Positions 1 through 10,344 of a stretch of 15,264 nucleotides of DNA are shown here, in pieces (within the stretch, counting starts at the first letter, position 1; each line of letters starts with the position of its first letter). The notes beneath the pieces were generated by a model. The model was not told the origin of the DNA. It was given only the letters and a program-made list of their open reading frames with translations, and searched no databases. The translations under genes were made by a program, and so were the position numbers. The stretch comes from an uncultured Desulfobacterales bacterium (GTDB lineage: Bacteria > Desulfobacterota > Desulfobacteria > Desulfobacterales > G020354645). The DNA lies in NCBI GenBank assembly GCA_947259865.1, contig CAMYNZ010000038.1, forward strand, positions 1 to 15,264, in the 5' to 3' direction.

Positions 1-1010
1 CATCAGTTGCGCCGCTCCACAATGCTGAGGCCATGCTTACCAATACCACCAAACACTGTTGTGTCGGACCCGGAGACGGTTATTTGTTGAAAAAACTGGT
101 CAGAATGGCAGCAGCAGTTGTAGGCGGGTTAAAAAACCTTAAAGATCGTCCTATATTGTCATTTACCACCTGTCCAGTCAGCCCGCTACAGTTGATCAAA
201 GAATGCTGCGAAATTATCATGACGTCTGCCCGATGCGGATCGATCGTTAATATATTGTCCATGGCCATGGCGGGGGGCACGTCACCTGTCAGCCTTGCCG
301 GTACACTGGTTACGCATAATGCGGAAGTATTAGGAGGAATTACATTAAACCAGCTGGTCGCCAAGGGTGCACCGGTAATTTACGGCAGCTCGACAACAGC
401 GATGGATTTAAAACTCGGGACCGCTTCGGTGGGCACCCCTGAATGTGCAATTATAAGTGGTGCCGTGGCTCGACTGGCGCGTTACTATGCCTTGCCGAGT
501 TATGTTGCCGGTGGATAGAGCGATGGCAAAATATCTGATACGCAAATGGGCCACGAAAAAACGCTCACCGGACTTATTGCAGCCTTGGCAGGTGCCAACC
601 TGATATATGGTCCCGGAATGCTCGAGAGCGGGATTACTTTTGATTTTGCCCAGCTCGTGTTGGATAATGAAATTGTCAGAATGATCAAACATACGCTAAA
701 GGGTTTTCCCGTTAATGATGAAACCCTGGCAGTAGATGTTATTAAAGAGGTCGGTCCCGCAAAGGATTTCCTTGCCCACAATCATACTTTTAGACACATG
801 CGAACCCAATCGCAACCTGAACTGATAGATCGAAGAGGATGGGAAGACTGGATGGCCGCCGGTGGTCATGACATCTACGAAAGGGCTGTGGAAAAAGCCA
901 AAAGTATTTTGAAAAATCACAATCCCCAGCCACCTCCGAAAGATGTTTGCACCGAAATTCGATCGATTATCAAGGAAACGGAAGACGAGCGCGGTGCTTA
1001 TAGCAAGTGA
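1..1010 (+). CDS. mttB: Trimethylamine:corrinoid methyltransferase MttB, 5'-partial, with in-frame UAG (pyrrolysine)
   Basis: MttB transfers a methyl group from trimethylamine to the corrinoid protein MttC. The frame is open from base 3 (starting SVAPLHNAEAML) to the TGA at 1008-1010, broken only by TAG at 516-518. The sequence before TAG (ALPSYVAGG) and after it (SDGKISDTQMGHEKTLTGL, then GANLIYGPGMLESG) reads as one continuous MttB-family barrel, with no other stop in the following 163 codons. In the archaeal enzyme (about 495 aa, pyrrolysine at residue 334) about 161 residues follow pyrrolysine, which matches the 163 here. The frame, flanking motifs and spacing therefore support decoding of UAG as pyrrolysine rather than termination. 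About 160 N-terminal residues lie outside the window. No mttC, pylTSBCD or RamA-like activator gene is visible. A recent nonsense mutation is the alternative. The family call is firm; pyrrolysine decoding is inferred. Confidence 0.88.
516..518 (+). other. In-frame amber codon, probable pyrrolysine site
   Basis: This TAG lies in the mttB frame between GG and SDGK. In MttB-superfamily proteins without pyrrolysine this position holds an ordinary residue, and in trimethylamine methyltransferases it is the catalytic pyrrolysine. No frameshift occurs on either side. Decoding would require tRNA-Pyl and PylS encoded elsewhere in the genome. Confidence 0.82.
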
Positions 1011-1022
1011 GCAACAGAGAAA

Positions 1023-1064
1023 TCGGGTTTAGGTTTAGAAACTTTACCCGTTGGGGCTTTTTTA
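1023..1064 (+). terminator. Possible intrinsic terminator after mttB
   Basis: A short imperfect hairpin (CGGGT pairing with ACCCG, with an inner GTTT/AAAC helix) starts about 14 nt after the mttB stop. It is followed by TTGGGGC and a run of T. The stem is weak and the T-run is offset from it, so this is only a candidate. Confidence 0.35.
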
Positions 1065-1119
1065 TATATATCCCAAATCTTAGAAATCAAATTCAAACTC
1101 GATGCGGCTGGAGGTTACT

Positions 1120-1374
1120 ATGGCGTACGATCCTGACAAGGACAAGGTTTTAAAAAAGTGGCATTGCGAAGAGACCGGCTTGATCGTGTCTATAAATCGA
1201 TACGGCGATGGTGTACCCAAAGTTCAGATCGGTCCCAGGATTTTAAAAAAACAGGATGGCAGCCCGCGGGCACCGGTAAAAGCGGGACGCTTGAGCATGG
1301 AAGACCTGATATGGTTTTACGATATTGTTGATGACGTCAAGGATGAGCTCGCTAAATTGGCCAGGCCTGAATAA
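1120..1374 (+). CDS. Small uncharacterised protein, 84 aa
   Basis: I do not recognise this protein. The start at 1120 (MAYDPDKDKVLKKW) is preferred over the in-frame ATG at 1102 because GGAGG at 1110-1114 lies five bases upstream of it. The stop is TAA. The protein is charged, soluble-looking and without a signal peptide or membrane segment. The core reads TGLIVSINRYGDGVPKVQIG, then a basic patch (RILKKQDGSPRAPVKAGR), then an acidic helical C-terminus (MEDLIWFYDIVDDVKDELAKL). A beta-rich core with GVPKVQIGPR followed by GRLSMEDL and one helix is reminiscent of PC4-like single-stranded nucleic-acid-binding proteins; this is a fold-level guess only. It stands alone between mttB and the repeat array. 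Codon use and the ribosome binding site support a real gene. Confidence 0.72.
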   Translation: MAYDPDKDKVLKKWHCEETGLIVSINRYGDGVPKVQIGPRILKKQDGSPRAPVKAGRLSMEDLIWFYDIVDDVKDELAKLARPE

Positions 1375-1385
1375 AATTAAAGACA

Positions 1386-1408
1386 AAGGTTCAGGGTTCA
1401 AGGTTATT
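1386..1408 (+). repeat. Left arm of inverted heptamer repeat (GGTTCAG/GGTTCAA type)
   Basis: Units GGTTCAG, GGTTCAA and GGTTATT follow each other with a 7-nt period just after the stop of the 84-aa gene. Bases 1386-1405 are a perfect 20-nt inverted match to 1534-1553. The two arms flank about 128 nt in which I see no gene. Confidence 0.85.
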
Positions 1409-1533
1409 AAGGCATAAACCACAGTTCCTTGCTGCCGGCCACTGGGCAGTTGCAACATTCACCCCATGGGAGAAGCGTCAAGCGTCGCTGAATTCTCCAC
1501 AACTCCTTGAGATTTGAAAGATTGGCATTACTC

Positions 1534-1608
1534 AACCTTGAACCCTGAACCTTGAACCTTGAACCCCGGATCCTGAACCCTGAACCTCGAACCCTGAACC
1601 TTGAATCT
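1534..1608 (+). repeat. Heptamer tandem repeat array (AACCTTG/AACCCTG type)
   Basis: About ten degenerate 7-nt units (AACCTTG, AACCCTG, AACCTTG, AACCTTG, then a slightly disrupted segment, AACCCTG, AACCTCG, AACCCTG, AACCTTG) end ten bases before the ATG of the nucleoside phosphorylase gene. It is the opposite-orientation partner of the short array at 1386-1408. Because 21 nt equals seven codons, the array makes an artificial open frame rich in NLEP-like peptides upstream of the true start. Confidence 0.9.
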
Positions 1609-1617
1609 TTATATAAA

Positions 1618-4391
<2,774 letters not shown>

Positions 4392-4480
4392 TCCTGCACT
4401 CGGCTTCCCAGGGGTTTTGGAACCACTCCTATTGTTATGTTCCACATATAAATACCGATAAGGCGAGGCGAGGGGGAAAA

Positions 4481-4762
4481 ATGGAAGACGAAGTGAGAGC
4501 TCACGTAATTATCACTGGTAGAGTTCAAGGCGTATTTTTCCGGTTGGAAACCCAGCGAGCCGCCGGAATATACAAGGTGTCCGGCTGGGTCAGGAATAAA
4601 CGCGACGGAACGGTCGAAGCCGTATTTGAAGGGGATAAAGAGCGAGTTGATGAAATCCTGGAGTGGTGCAAGCAGGGATCTTTCGGTGCTGTGGTTGAAA
4701 ATATCAATTTAGAGTGGCAAAAGTATACCGGCGAGTACCCGGGCTTTGAAATTACCTATTGA
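4481..4762 (+). CDS. acyP: Acylphosphatase
   Basis: Acylphosphatase hydrolyses acyl phosphates such as acetyl phosphate or 1,3-bisphosphoglycerate in the cytoplasm. The 93-aa length is typical. The signature GRVQGVFFR carries the phosphate-binding arginine R21, and GWVRNKRDGTVEAVFEG carries the catalytic asparagine N39. A GAGGGGG purine run lies just before the ATG. It follows ligA in the same direction and is closed by a hairpin terminator shared with the convergent hup gene. Confidence 0.95.
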   Translation: MEDEVRAHVIITGRVQGVFFRLETQRAAGIYKVSGWVRNKRDGTVEAVFEGDKERVDEILEWCKQGSFGAVVENINLEWQKYTGEYPGFEITY

Positions 4763-4773
4763 GCCGGGTGCAT

Positions 4774-4815
4774 TAAAAAAGCGGTTTATTCGCAGCCGGG
4801 CGAATAAACCGCTTT
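4774..4815 (-). terminator. Strong intrinsic terminator between convergent acyP and hup
   Basis: A perfect 15-bp stem (4778-4792 pairing with 4801-4815; arm core GCGGTTTATTCG) encloses an 8-nt loop CAGCCGGG. On the minus strand the stem is followed by a T6 tract (the A-run at 4775-4780), ideal for terminating hup. On the plus strand only a short T-run within the stem follows, so it probably also acts on acyP but less efficiently. Confidence 0.92.
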
Positions 4816-4830
4816 GATAAAATACTTCGG

Positions 4831-5103
4831 TTAGATGGAATCTTTCAGCTTTTTGCCTGCACGGAATTTTACCACATTGGTGGCCTTGATTTTGATCGGC
4901 GCCCCGGTTTGCGGATTGCGGCCCTTACGAGCTTTACGGCGTACTTTAGAAAAAGTTCCGAAGCCCACCAACGTCACCTTGCCATCTTTTTTCTTCAAAG
5001 CTTTGGTAACGTTGTTCATGAAGGAATTCAGGGCGGCAGCTGCTGCAACTTTGGAGATGCCCGCTTCCTTGGCAGCCTTTTCCACTAATTCTGCTTTTGT
5101 CAT
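4831..5103 (-). CDS. hup: HU family nucleoid DNA-binding protein
   Basis: HU is a small basic dimeric protein that bends DNA and organises the nucleoid. The 90-aa protein begins MTKAELVEKAAKEAGISK and has the helical dimerisation region. The beta-arm signature GFGTFSKVRRKARKGRNPQTG (about 47-67) includes the conserved NPQTG with the DNA-intercalating proline. The C-terminus is VVKFRAGKKLKDSI. A strong purine-rich ribosome binding site (GGGGGAAAGGA) precedes the ATG, as expected for an abundant protein. It is a single-gene unit with its own promoter and terminator. HU versus IHF subunit: the sequence fits HU better. Confidence 0.96.
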   Translation of the reverse strand: MTKAELVEKAAKEAGISKVAAAAALNSFMNNVTKALKKKDGKVTLVGFGTFSKVRRKARKGRNPQTGAPIKIKATNVVKFRAGKKLKDSI

Positions 5104-5191
5104 TATTCCTTTCCCCCTTTTCGATTTAGATTAATAATTGTGAAATATCCCGCGATGGCCGATTTCCCTATGTTCATAGAGAAGTAATCCT

Positions 5192-5220
5192 ATTGTCTCA
5201 GAACACATATGCACTGTCAA
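5192..5220 (-). promoter_or_regulatory. Sigma-70-type promoter for hup
   Basis: On the minus strand, a perfect -35 TTGACA (5215-5220) is followed by a 17-nt spacer and -10 GACAAT (5192-5197, 4 of 6 matches to TATAAT). Transcription would start near 5185, giving a leader of about 80 nt before the HU start codon. Confidence 0.75.
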
Positions 5221-5224
5221 TACC

Positions 5225-5515
5225 TTTTTTAAAATATTTTACGTCAGCCCCAATACTTTACGGCATTTGCAACAATTGATGTTTCAAAATCCTTGCATTA
5301 CATGAGTGTGCGGAGACCGATAATCCGATAAAATTATCCGTTTTAATTGGTGGGGGCAAAGGGTATTTTTTTGCCGGCAAGATGCCGAATCATCAGCGTT
5401 TAGGCTCCGAAAACGGCAACTTCCACTCAATTTGCTGACTGGGGCTAACAAGTTTGTGCCTCCCATAAATAGACTTAGCCGCTGTTGTCTATCCAAACGG
5501 CAGGTGCCCTTTGAC
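5225..5515. other. Intergenic region without a convincing gene
   Basis: This 290-nt stretch lies between the hup promoter and the heptamer hairpin. The longest minus-strand frame (5284-5496, 70 codons) starts at TTG, has no ribosome binding site and resembles no family I know. Short inverted segments occur, such as GATAAT with ATTATC near 5320-5340 and, read on the minus strand, GGCTAA with TTAGCC between about 5445 and 5480. They do not match any riboswitch or RNA family I can name. The region may hold an unrecognised RNA or gene remnant. Confidence 0.4.
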
Positions 5516-5518
5516 AGA

Positions 5519-5598
5519 TTGAATATCGAATAACGAACAAGGAATTTCGAATGATGAAGTTTTCCTTCGACATTCAGTATTCTTTGTTCGATATTCTG
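5519..5598. repeat. Heptamer-periodic inverted repeat forming a long hairpin (GAATATC type)
   Basis: The left arm runs in 7-nt units (GAATATC, GAATAAC, GAACAAG, GAATTTC, GAATGAT). The right arm, read on the minus strand, runs GAATATC, GAACAAA, GAATACT, GAATGTC. The outer ten bases pair perfectly (5521-5530 with 5587-5596). The centre GAAG-TTTT-CTTC makes a tight loop, so the whole can fold into one imperfect hairpin of about 35 bp. It lies downstream of ftsY, whose stop is at 5674. Confidence 0.85.
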
Positions 5599-5673
5599 CG
5601 GTTCAAAAAAAATGCCTCGATTCTTGATAGATATGATGAGGATATTTTCGTTCCGGGAAGCCTCGCATCCAGC

Positions 5674-6660
5674 TTAAAATAGCGCATCGACAAATTGTAC
5701 CGGATCGAAGGGCTGGAGGTCTTCAATGTTTTCGCCGACACCGACGTATTGTAGTGGGATTTGCAAAGCGCTGAAAATGCTGATCACGATTCCGCCCTTG
5801 GCGGTTCCGTCAAGCTTGGTCAGGACAATTCCGGTGATTCCCAGCGCATCATTGAATAATTGGGCCTGTGATAGGGCATTTTGACCGGTGGTGGCATCCA
5901 GCACCAGCAGAATTTCATGAGGGGCGCCGGGAATTTTTTTGGCAATGGTTCGTTTGATTTTTTTTAGCTCTTCCATCAGGTTTACGCGGGTATGCAGCCT
6001 TCCGGCCGTATCCACCAGCACAATATCAGTGCCTCTGGCCAAGGCGGCCTCCAGACCATCGTATGCAACTGCTGCGGGATCTGCGCCGTCTTTGTGTTTG
6101 ACGAAATCCGCACCCGCTCTGTCGGCCCAGATGCCAAGCTGCTCAATTGCGGCAGCCCGAAAAGTGTCGGCAGCTGCAATAAGTACTTTTTTATCAGCCG
6201 CCGTGTAATTTGCTGCCAGTTTTCCGATGGTTGTGGTTTTACCGACCCCGTTAACCCCCACGACCATAATAATGTTAGGGGACGGGTTTATTTTGTGCGG
6301 CTGAGGCGATTGATTCTTGAGAATTGAAAGCAATTCCTCTTTAAGAACCAATCTCAATGCCTTTGCATCCTGAATTTTGGAGGATTTTTCGGAAATGCGG
6401 GCTATCAGATCCAAGGCCGTTGCAACCCCGATGTCAGAGGTTATCAAAAGCTCTTCCAGTCCTTCAAGCAGGTCATCATCAATTTTTTTGTTACCGGCAA
6501 AAAGGTCGCTCAGATCGCTGGTAAGAATTTTGCGCGTCTTGGCAAGGCCTTTTCGCAATCTTTTGATATAACCGTCAGGGTGGGATAAATCATCGGGATC
6601 TGGCTTTGTTGGGTCGGCAGCATTGTGCGAGGTCTGCTCATTTTCAGGTTTGCTATCCAT
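5674..6660 (-). CDS. ftsY: Signal recognition particle receptor FtsY
   Basis: FtsY is the membrane-associated SRP GTPase that receives ribosome-nascent chain complexes from Ffh for co-translational membrane insertion. The 328-aa protein has a short acidic N-terminal A region (about 1-30), the helical N domain (about 31-120) and the G domain. GTPase motifs are the P-loop GVNGVGKTTT (135-144), DTFRAAA (165-171), DTAGR (217-221) and TKLDGTAKGG (281-290), with the closing YVGVGENIEDLQPFDP. It begins 15 nt after the smc stop on the same strand, so it is very likely in the smc transcript; only a weak ribosome binding site (GAAG) is visible. No obvious hairpin terminator follows the TAA. Confidence 0.98.
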   Translation of the reverse strand: MDSKPENEQTSHNAADPTKPDPDDLSHPDGYIKRLRKGLAKTRKILTSDLSDLFAGNKKIDDDLLEGLEELLITSDIGVATALDLIARISEKSSKIQDAKALRLVLKEELLSILKNQSPQPHKINPSPNIIMVVGVNGVGKTTTIGKLAANYTAADKKVLIAAADTFRAAAIEQLGIWADRAGADFVKHKDGADPAAVAYDGLEAALARGTDIVLVDTAGRLHTRVNLMEELKKIKRTIAKKIPGAPHEILLVLDATTGQNALSQAQLFNDALGITGIVLTKLDGTAKGGIVISIFSALQIPLQYVGVGENIEDLQPFDPVQFVDALF

Positions 6661-6675
6661 TGCAAACGAAGAACT

Positions 6676-9600
6676 TCAATTTAGCCCGTGCTGAACACGG
6701 GATGGCTGTTGATCACCGGGACGGTCAAAGTTCACTGAAACAATTTTCGAAATTCCCTTGGCTTCCATTGTGATACCAAAAAGTGTGTCGGCAAATTCCA
6801 TGCTTTTTTTGTTGTGGGTAATCATTACGATTTGAGACTTTTCACCGATAAGTTTCAGCAGGTCATTGAAGCGGTATATATTGGCGTCGTCCAGGGGCGC
6901 ATCAATTTCATCCATCAGACAAAATGAAGCCGGTCTTAAAAGATACAGTGAAAATATAAATGCGATTGCGGCCAGCGCTTTTTCTCCTCCCGAAAGAAGA
7001 CTCATCCTCGTGAGTTTTTTACCCGGCGGATGGATCATATATTCCACGCCTGTTTCCAGCAGATCGTCCGGATTGGTAAGCACCAGTTTCGCCGAACCGC
7101 CTTCAAAAAGGCGCGGAAAGACATCGACCAGCTTTTGATTGACGGCATCAAAGGTTTGCATAAATCGTTGATGGGTGACCGTATCGATTTTTTTTATTAC
7201 TTTATGCAAGTCTTCAACCGCTTTGGTCAAATCATCACGCTGTTCGCAAAGAAAATCGTAGCGTTCTTTGAGTTGCTCGTATTCTTTAATTGCGCCTAAA
7301 TTGACATCATTGATTGCCGCTATCTTTTTCCTTAACTGCTCCAGCTCGTCTTCAATATCATCCAGGGAAACACCGTCGATTTCCTCTTTTTCAGATGCTG
7401 CCCATTCTTTGGACAATTTGTCCAGCTCGTAACCATATTCTAAAAAGGGTTTGTGATAAAGTTCTTCCAGGCGGCTGGCAATATTGTCGCGTTGAAGGCT
7501 GCGTTGGTTCTGCTCGAGTTCCAAAAGGCGAAGTTTTTCCAGGACTTTTTCTCGTTTCCCCTGGATTTCGGAAATGATGGAATCGTTATTTTTTAATTTC
7601 GCGTCTATTTTATCAAAATCTTCCTCGTTGCCGGCGATGATCTGCTCAAGAATCTTTATCTCCTCATACGATTCGGCCAGTGTCTGCTCGCAGGCAAAAA
7701 TCTTGTTTTTAGAAATGCTCTTTTGTTTATGTTTACCCGCAATTTCAGCTACAAGCTGTTCATGCTGCTGCTGCGCGTCTATTTGAAACTCAGCCAGACG
7801 TCTTACAGAATTATTGCTGTTTTCCAGCCGGGCGTTCAGGGTAGTCTGCGTGAGTTTCATGTCTACGATCTTTTGGTTAAACTTCTCCATTTTGACTGCA
7901 AGGCCGTTAACCTGTTTTGACGTTTCTGATATTTTTTCCTGGGCCGTTTTAATACTGCCCGAGATGTTGCCGAGAGTCGTGTTGTATTTTACTATTTCGT
8001 CATCGATATCACTCTCTTCGCCCAAAAGCTGTTCGCGTTCCAGGTTTACAATATCAATATGCCTCAAGGCATGCCGCAAATCCTCTGATGACTTGTAAAG
8101 CGTCTTTTCGGCCTCAATTTCACGTTGCTGTGCTTTATTTCTTTTCTCGCTCAGCTGTTGCAAAGCGCTTTCAGTTTTACGAACGTCGGCTTCCAGTGTC
8201 TTTTGGGTATCTCGTTGAGACCCCAGCCAATGTTCGACATTTTGTATCTTACGATTCAGTTGTTTTAGTTCCTGCTTTTTTGCCAGGATGCCGGTTATTT
8301 TATCCTGACTGCCGCCGATCAGGATTCCCTGATGTGAAATTATATTTCCGTTTTTGGTAACAATCGTTTGCAAAGCCCCATTGCTTTTGTATATCCTTAA
8401 AGCCTCACCCATATCGCTGGCCACAACGACATGACCGATTAAGGCTTCGGCAATTTTTTCAAACCCGGGTTTAACCGAAACGTGTTGCAATAGCCGCGGT
8501 GTTGGGGCAGATTTCTTTTGGGCTTCCGGTGCGATGTGCTTTACCGTAGAAACCGGGATAAACCCACTTCGACCGGCACTGCTGGACTGCAGGTAATCAA
8601 TGGCCCGCAGACCGGTTTTTTGATTGTTTACGAGTACATACTGTAATGATTCGCCCAATACTGCTTCCACCGCGGTTTCGAAAGTAGGTTCCGGCTCGAG
8701 AATATCGGCCGTTAAACCTAAAATTCCGTCAAATTTACTTGGACTCCCGGGGGTGTCTGTGTCATGCGGTCCTTGAGTAGGGTTGTTCAACCTCAAAATT
8801 GCCTTAACGCCATCTTTGTACCATTCAAGATTTTCCTCCATCTTCTTTAAGGTACTGTATTTTGATTTTATCTTGTTCTTTTCGATTTCTAGCGTCTGGA
8901 CCTTTTTTACCTGCCTGCCAAGGGCCTGGTTTTTTCCTTGAATTTCGTCTCGGACCAAAGAAATTTGCCGCTCAATTTTTTCGATTTCCTGTTTGACATC
9001 CGCAAGATTTTTGCTGGCTCTGGCTTCACGCTTGCGAGCCGTTTCGGTCCTTTTGTTTGCCTGCGTCGTTTCTTCTTCGATTCTTTTGAGGCGTTTTTTC
9101 AGACTTTCCTTATTTTCGGATGCGTTTTGAAAAATATTTTTATAACGGGCTTCCTGAGCGGTCAGATCCATAAGATCAGATTTTTCTTTGTCCAGCTGTG
9201 AGGTTAGAATCGACAATTGTTCACCGATTTCTGTCGAGGCCGACTGTTCTTTTTGGAGTTCTGATCGGGTGCTACGGATGCGCTCCTGCAGATCAACGTT
9301 TTGTTTCTGCCCCTCTTTAATCTCGGCTTCTATTTTTATATTCTTTTGTTGGATTTCTTCCCGTGCCGAATCGAGTTCCTTGATTTCACCGGCAAGCCTC
9401 TCGACTTCTGCCCGCAGATGGGCCAGATCGTTTTCCATACGATCGATAACCCTCTGGGTTTCATATTTTTGGGATTTCTGCTCTGAGATTTCCTGATTTT
9501 TTTGCCAGCGCTGATGTTTTATCTCTTCCACGGCGGCATCTAATTTATTGATTTGGGAGGTATGGCTGATATCCGTGTCTTTTAGATCCGTCAACAAGGC

Positions 9601-10344
9601 CTGTGTTTGATCAATCAGGGCGGTGAGTTGCATATAATTGTACAGGGCCAGGCCCACATCCAGTTTTTTGATACGCTCTTGATATTTTTTGTAGCGTTCG
9701 GCTTTCCGGGCCTGGCGTTTGAGACTGTTCATCTGACGCTTGATTTCGGCGATTATGTCGGACACCCGCAAAAGGTTTTGATTCGTGGACTGCACTTTAC
9801 GCAGGGCTTCGTATTTTCGATTTTTAAATCGGGTTGTACCGGCTGCCTCCTCTAAATAGAATCGTCTCTCTTCAGGGTTGGCATCCGTGATGGCGCCAAT
9901 GCTCCCCTGCTGAATAACAGCATAGGATTTTGCGCCCATACCGCTGCCTAAAAGGACATTGTGGATATCCTTTAAACGGCACGCTTTTTTATTCAAATAA
10001 TAGGCACTTTCCCCCGAACGGTAGAGCCGCCGTGTCAACATAATTTCGGTATAGTCTTTAAATTCCTCAGGGGCTGAGCCATTGTCGTTCAAAAGGGTTA
10101 AGGTTACCTCGGCCATATTCACCGGCGGTTTTCCGTTCGCACCTGAGAATATGACGTCTTCCATGGATTTTCCGCGAAGCTGTTTGACACTCTGCTCCCC
10201 CATGACCCAGCGCAAGGCATCGACGACATTACTTTTCCCGCAGCCATTGGGTCCGACGACTGCCGAGATCCCCTGGGGAAATTCAATACTGGATTTATCA
10301 CAAAAGGATTTGAAGCCAATAATATCAAGTTTTTTCAACTTCAT
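6676..10344 (-). CDS. smc: Chromosome segregation ATPase SMC
   Basis: SMC forms the condensin-like ring (with ScpA and ScpB) that compacts and segregates the chromosome. The 1222-aa protein has an N-terminal ATPase head with Walker A GPNGCGKS (31-38) and the QQG region. Coiled coils flank a hinge at about 535-685 (FDGILGLTADILEPEP to the GGSQ region). The C-terminal head has the ABC signature LSGG (1117-1120) and Walker B FCLMDEIDAPLDD (D1145, E1146). It starts at the ATG with a strong AAGGAGA ribosome binding site six bases upstream. A Pro/Asp/Gly-rich stretch (PTQGPHDTDTPGSPS) precedes the hinge, and there is a polar C-terminal tail of about 20 residues after the last conserved strand. The gene is followed by ftsY, an arrangement known in other bacteria. 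Confidence 0.98.
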   Translation of the reverse strand: MKLKKLDIIGFKSFCDKSSIEFPQGISAVVGPNGCGKSNVVDALRWVMGEQSVKQLRGKSMEDVIFSGANGKPPVNMAEVTLTLLNDNGSAPEEFKDYTEIMLTRRLYRSGESAYYLNKKACRLKDIHNVLLGSGMGAKSYAVIQQGSIGAITDANPEERRFYLEEAAGTTRFKNRKYEALRKVQSTNQNLLRVSDIIAEIKRQMNSLKRQARKAERYKKYQERIKKLDVGLALYNYMQLTALIDQTQALLTDLKDTDISHTSQINKLDAAVEEIKHQRWQKNQEISEQKSQKYETQRVIDRMENDLAHLRAEVERLAGEIKELDSAREEIQQKNIKIEAEIKEGQKQNVDLQERIRSTRSELQKEQSASTEIGEQLSILTSQLDKEKSDLMDLTAQEARYKNIFQNASENKESLKKRLKRIEEETTQANKRTETARKREARASKNLADVKQEIEKIERQISLVRDEIQGKNQALGRQVKKVQTLEIEKNKIKSKYSTLKKMEENLEWYKDGVKAILRLNNPTQGPHDTDTPGSPSKFDGILGLTADILEPEPTFETAVEAVLGESLQYVLVNNQKTGLRAIDYLQSSSAGRSGFIPVSTVKHIAPEAQKKSAPTPRLLQHVSVKPGFEKIAEALIGHVVVASDMGEALRIYKSNGALQTIVTKNGNIISHQGILIGGSQDKITGILAKKQELKQLNRKIQNVEHWLGSQRDTQKTLEADVRKTESALQQLSEKRNKAQQREIEAEKTLYKSSEDLRHALRHIDIVNLEREQLLGEESDIDDEIVKYNTTLGNISGSIKTAQEKISETSKQVNGLAVKMEKFNQKIVDMKLTQTTLNARLENSNNSVRRLAEFQIDAQQQHEQLVAEIAGKHKQKSISKNKIFACEQTLAESYEEIKILEQIIAGNEEDFDKIDAKLKNNDSIISEIQGKREKVLEKLRLLELEQNQRSLQRDNIASRLEELYHKPFLEYGYELDKLSKEWAASEKEEIDGVSLDDIEDELEQLRKKIAAINDVNLGAIKEYEQLKERYDFLCEQRDDLTKAVEDLHKVIKKIDTVTHQRFMQTFDAVNQKLVDVFPRLFEGGSAKLVLTNPDDLLETGVEYMIHPPGKKLTRMSLLSGGEKALAAIAFIFSLYLLRPASFCLMDEIDAPLDDANIYRFNDLLKLIGEKSQIVMITHNKKSMEFADTLFGITMEAKGISKIVSVNFDRPGDQQPSRVQHGLN

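Noticed and set aside
516..518. mttB as a pseudogene inactivated by a nonsense mutation
   Set aside because: The stop is specifically UAG, lies exactly at the pyrrolysine position, and no other lesion occurs in 335 codons. Kept as the alternative, but less likely.
546..1010. A separate gene starting at ATG 546
   Set aside because: It is in the same frame as the upstream methyltransferase segment and begins in the middle of the conserved MttB core; it is the continuation after UAG, not an independent gene.
1386..1608. Insertion sequence bounded by inverted repeats
   Set aside because: The enclosed 128 nt contain no transposase frame, and the repeats are heptamer arrays rather than typical IS ends.
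4835..5134. 99-codon plus-strand frame antisense to hup
   Set aside because: It is the mirror frame of a strongly conserved HU gene that has its own promoter, ribosome binding site and terminator.
5284..5496. 70-codon minus-strand gene
   Set aside because: TTG start, no ribosome binding site, no recognisable family and unusual composition; treated as non-coding.
5600..5673. Intrinsic terminator directly after ftsY
   Set aside because: There is a T8 tract on the minus strand about 50 nt after the stop, but I could not find a convincing GC-rich stem immediately before it.
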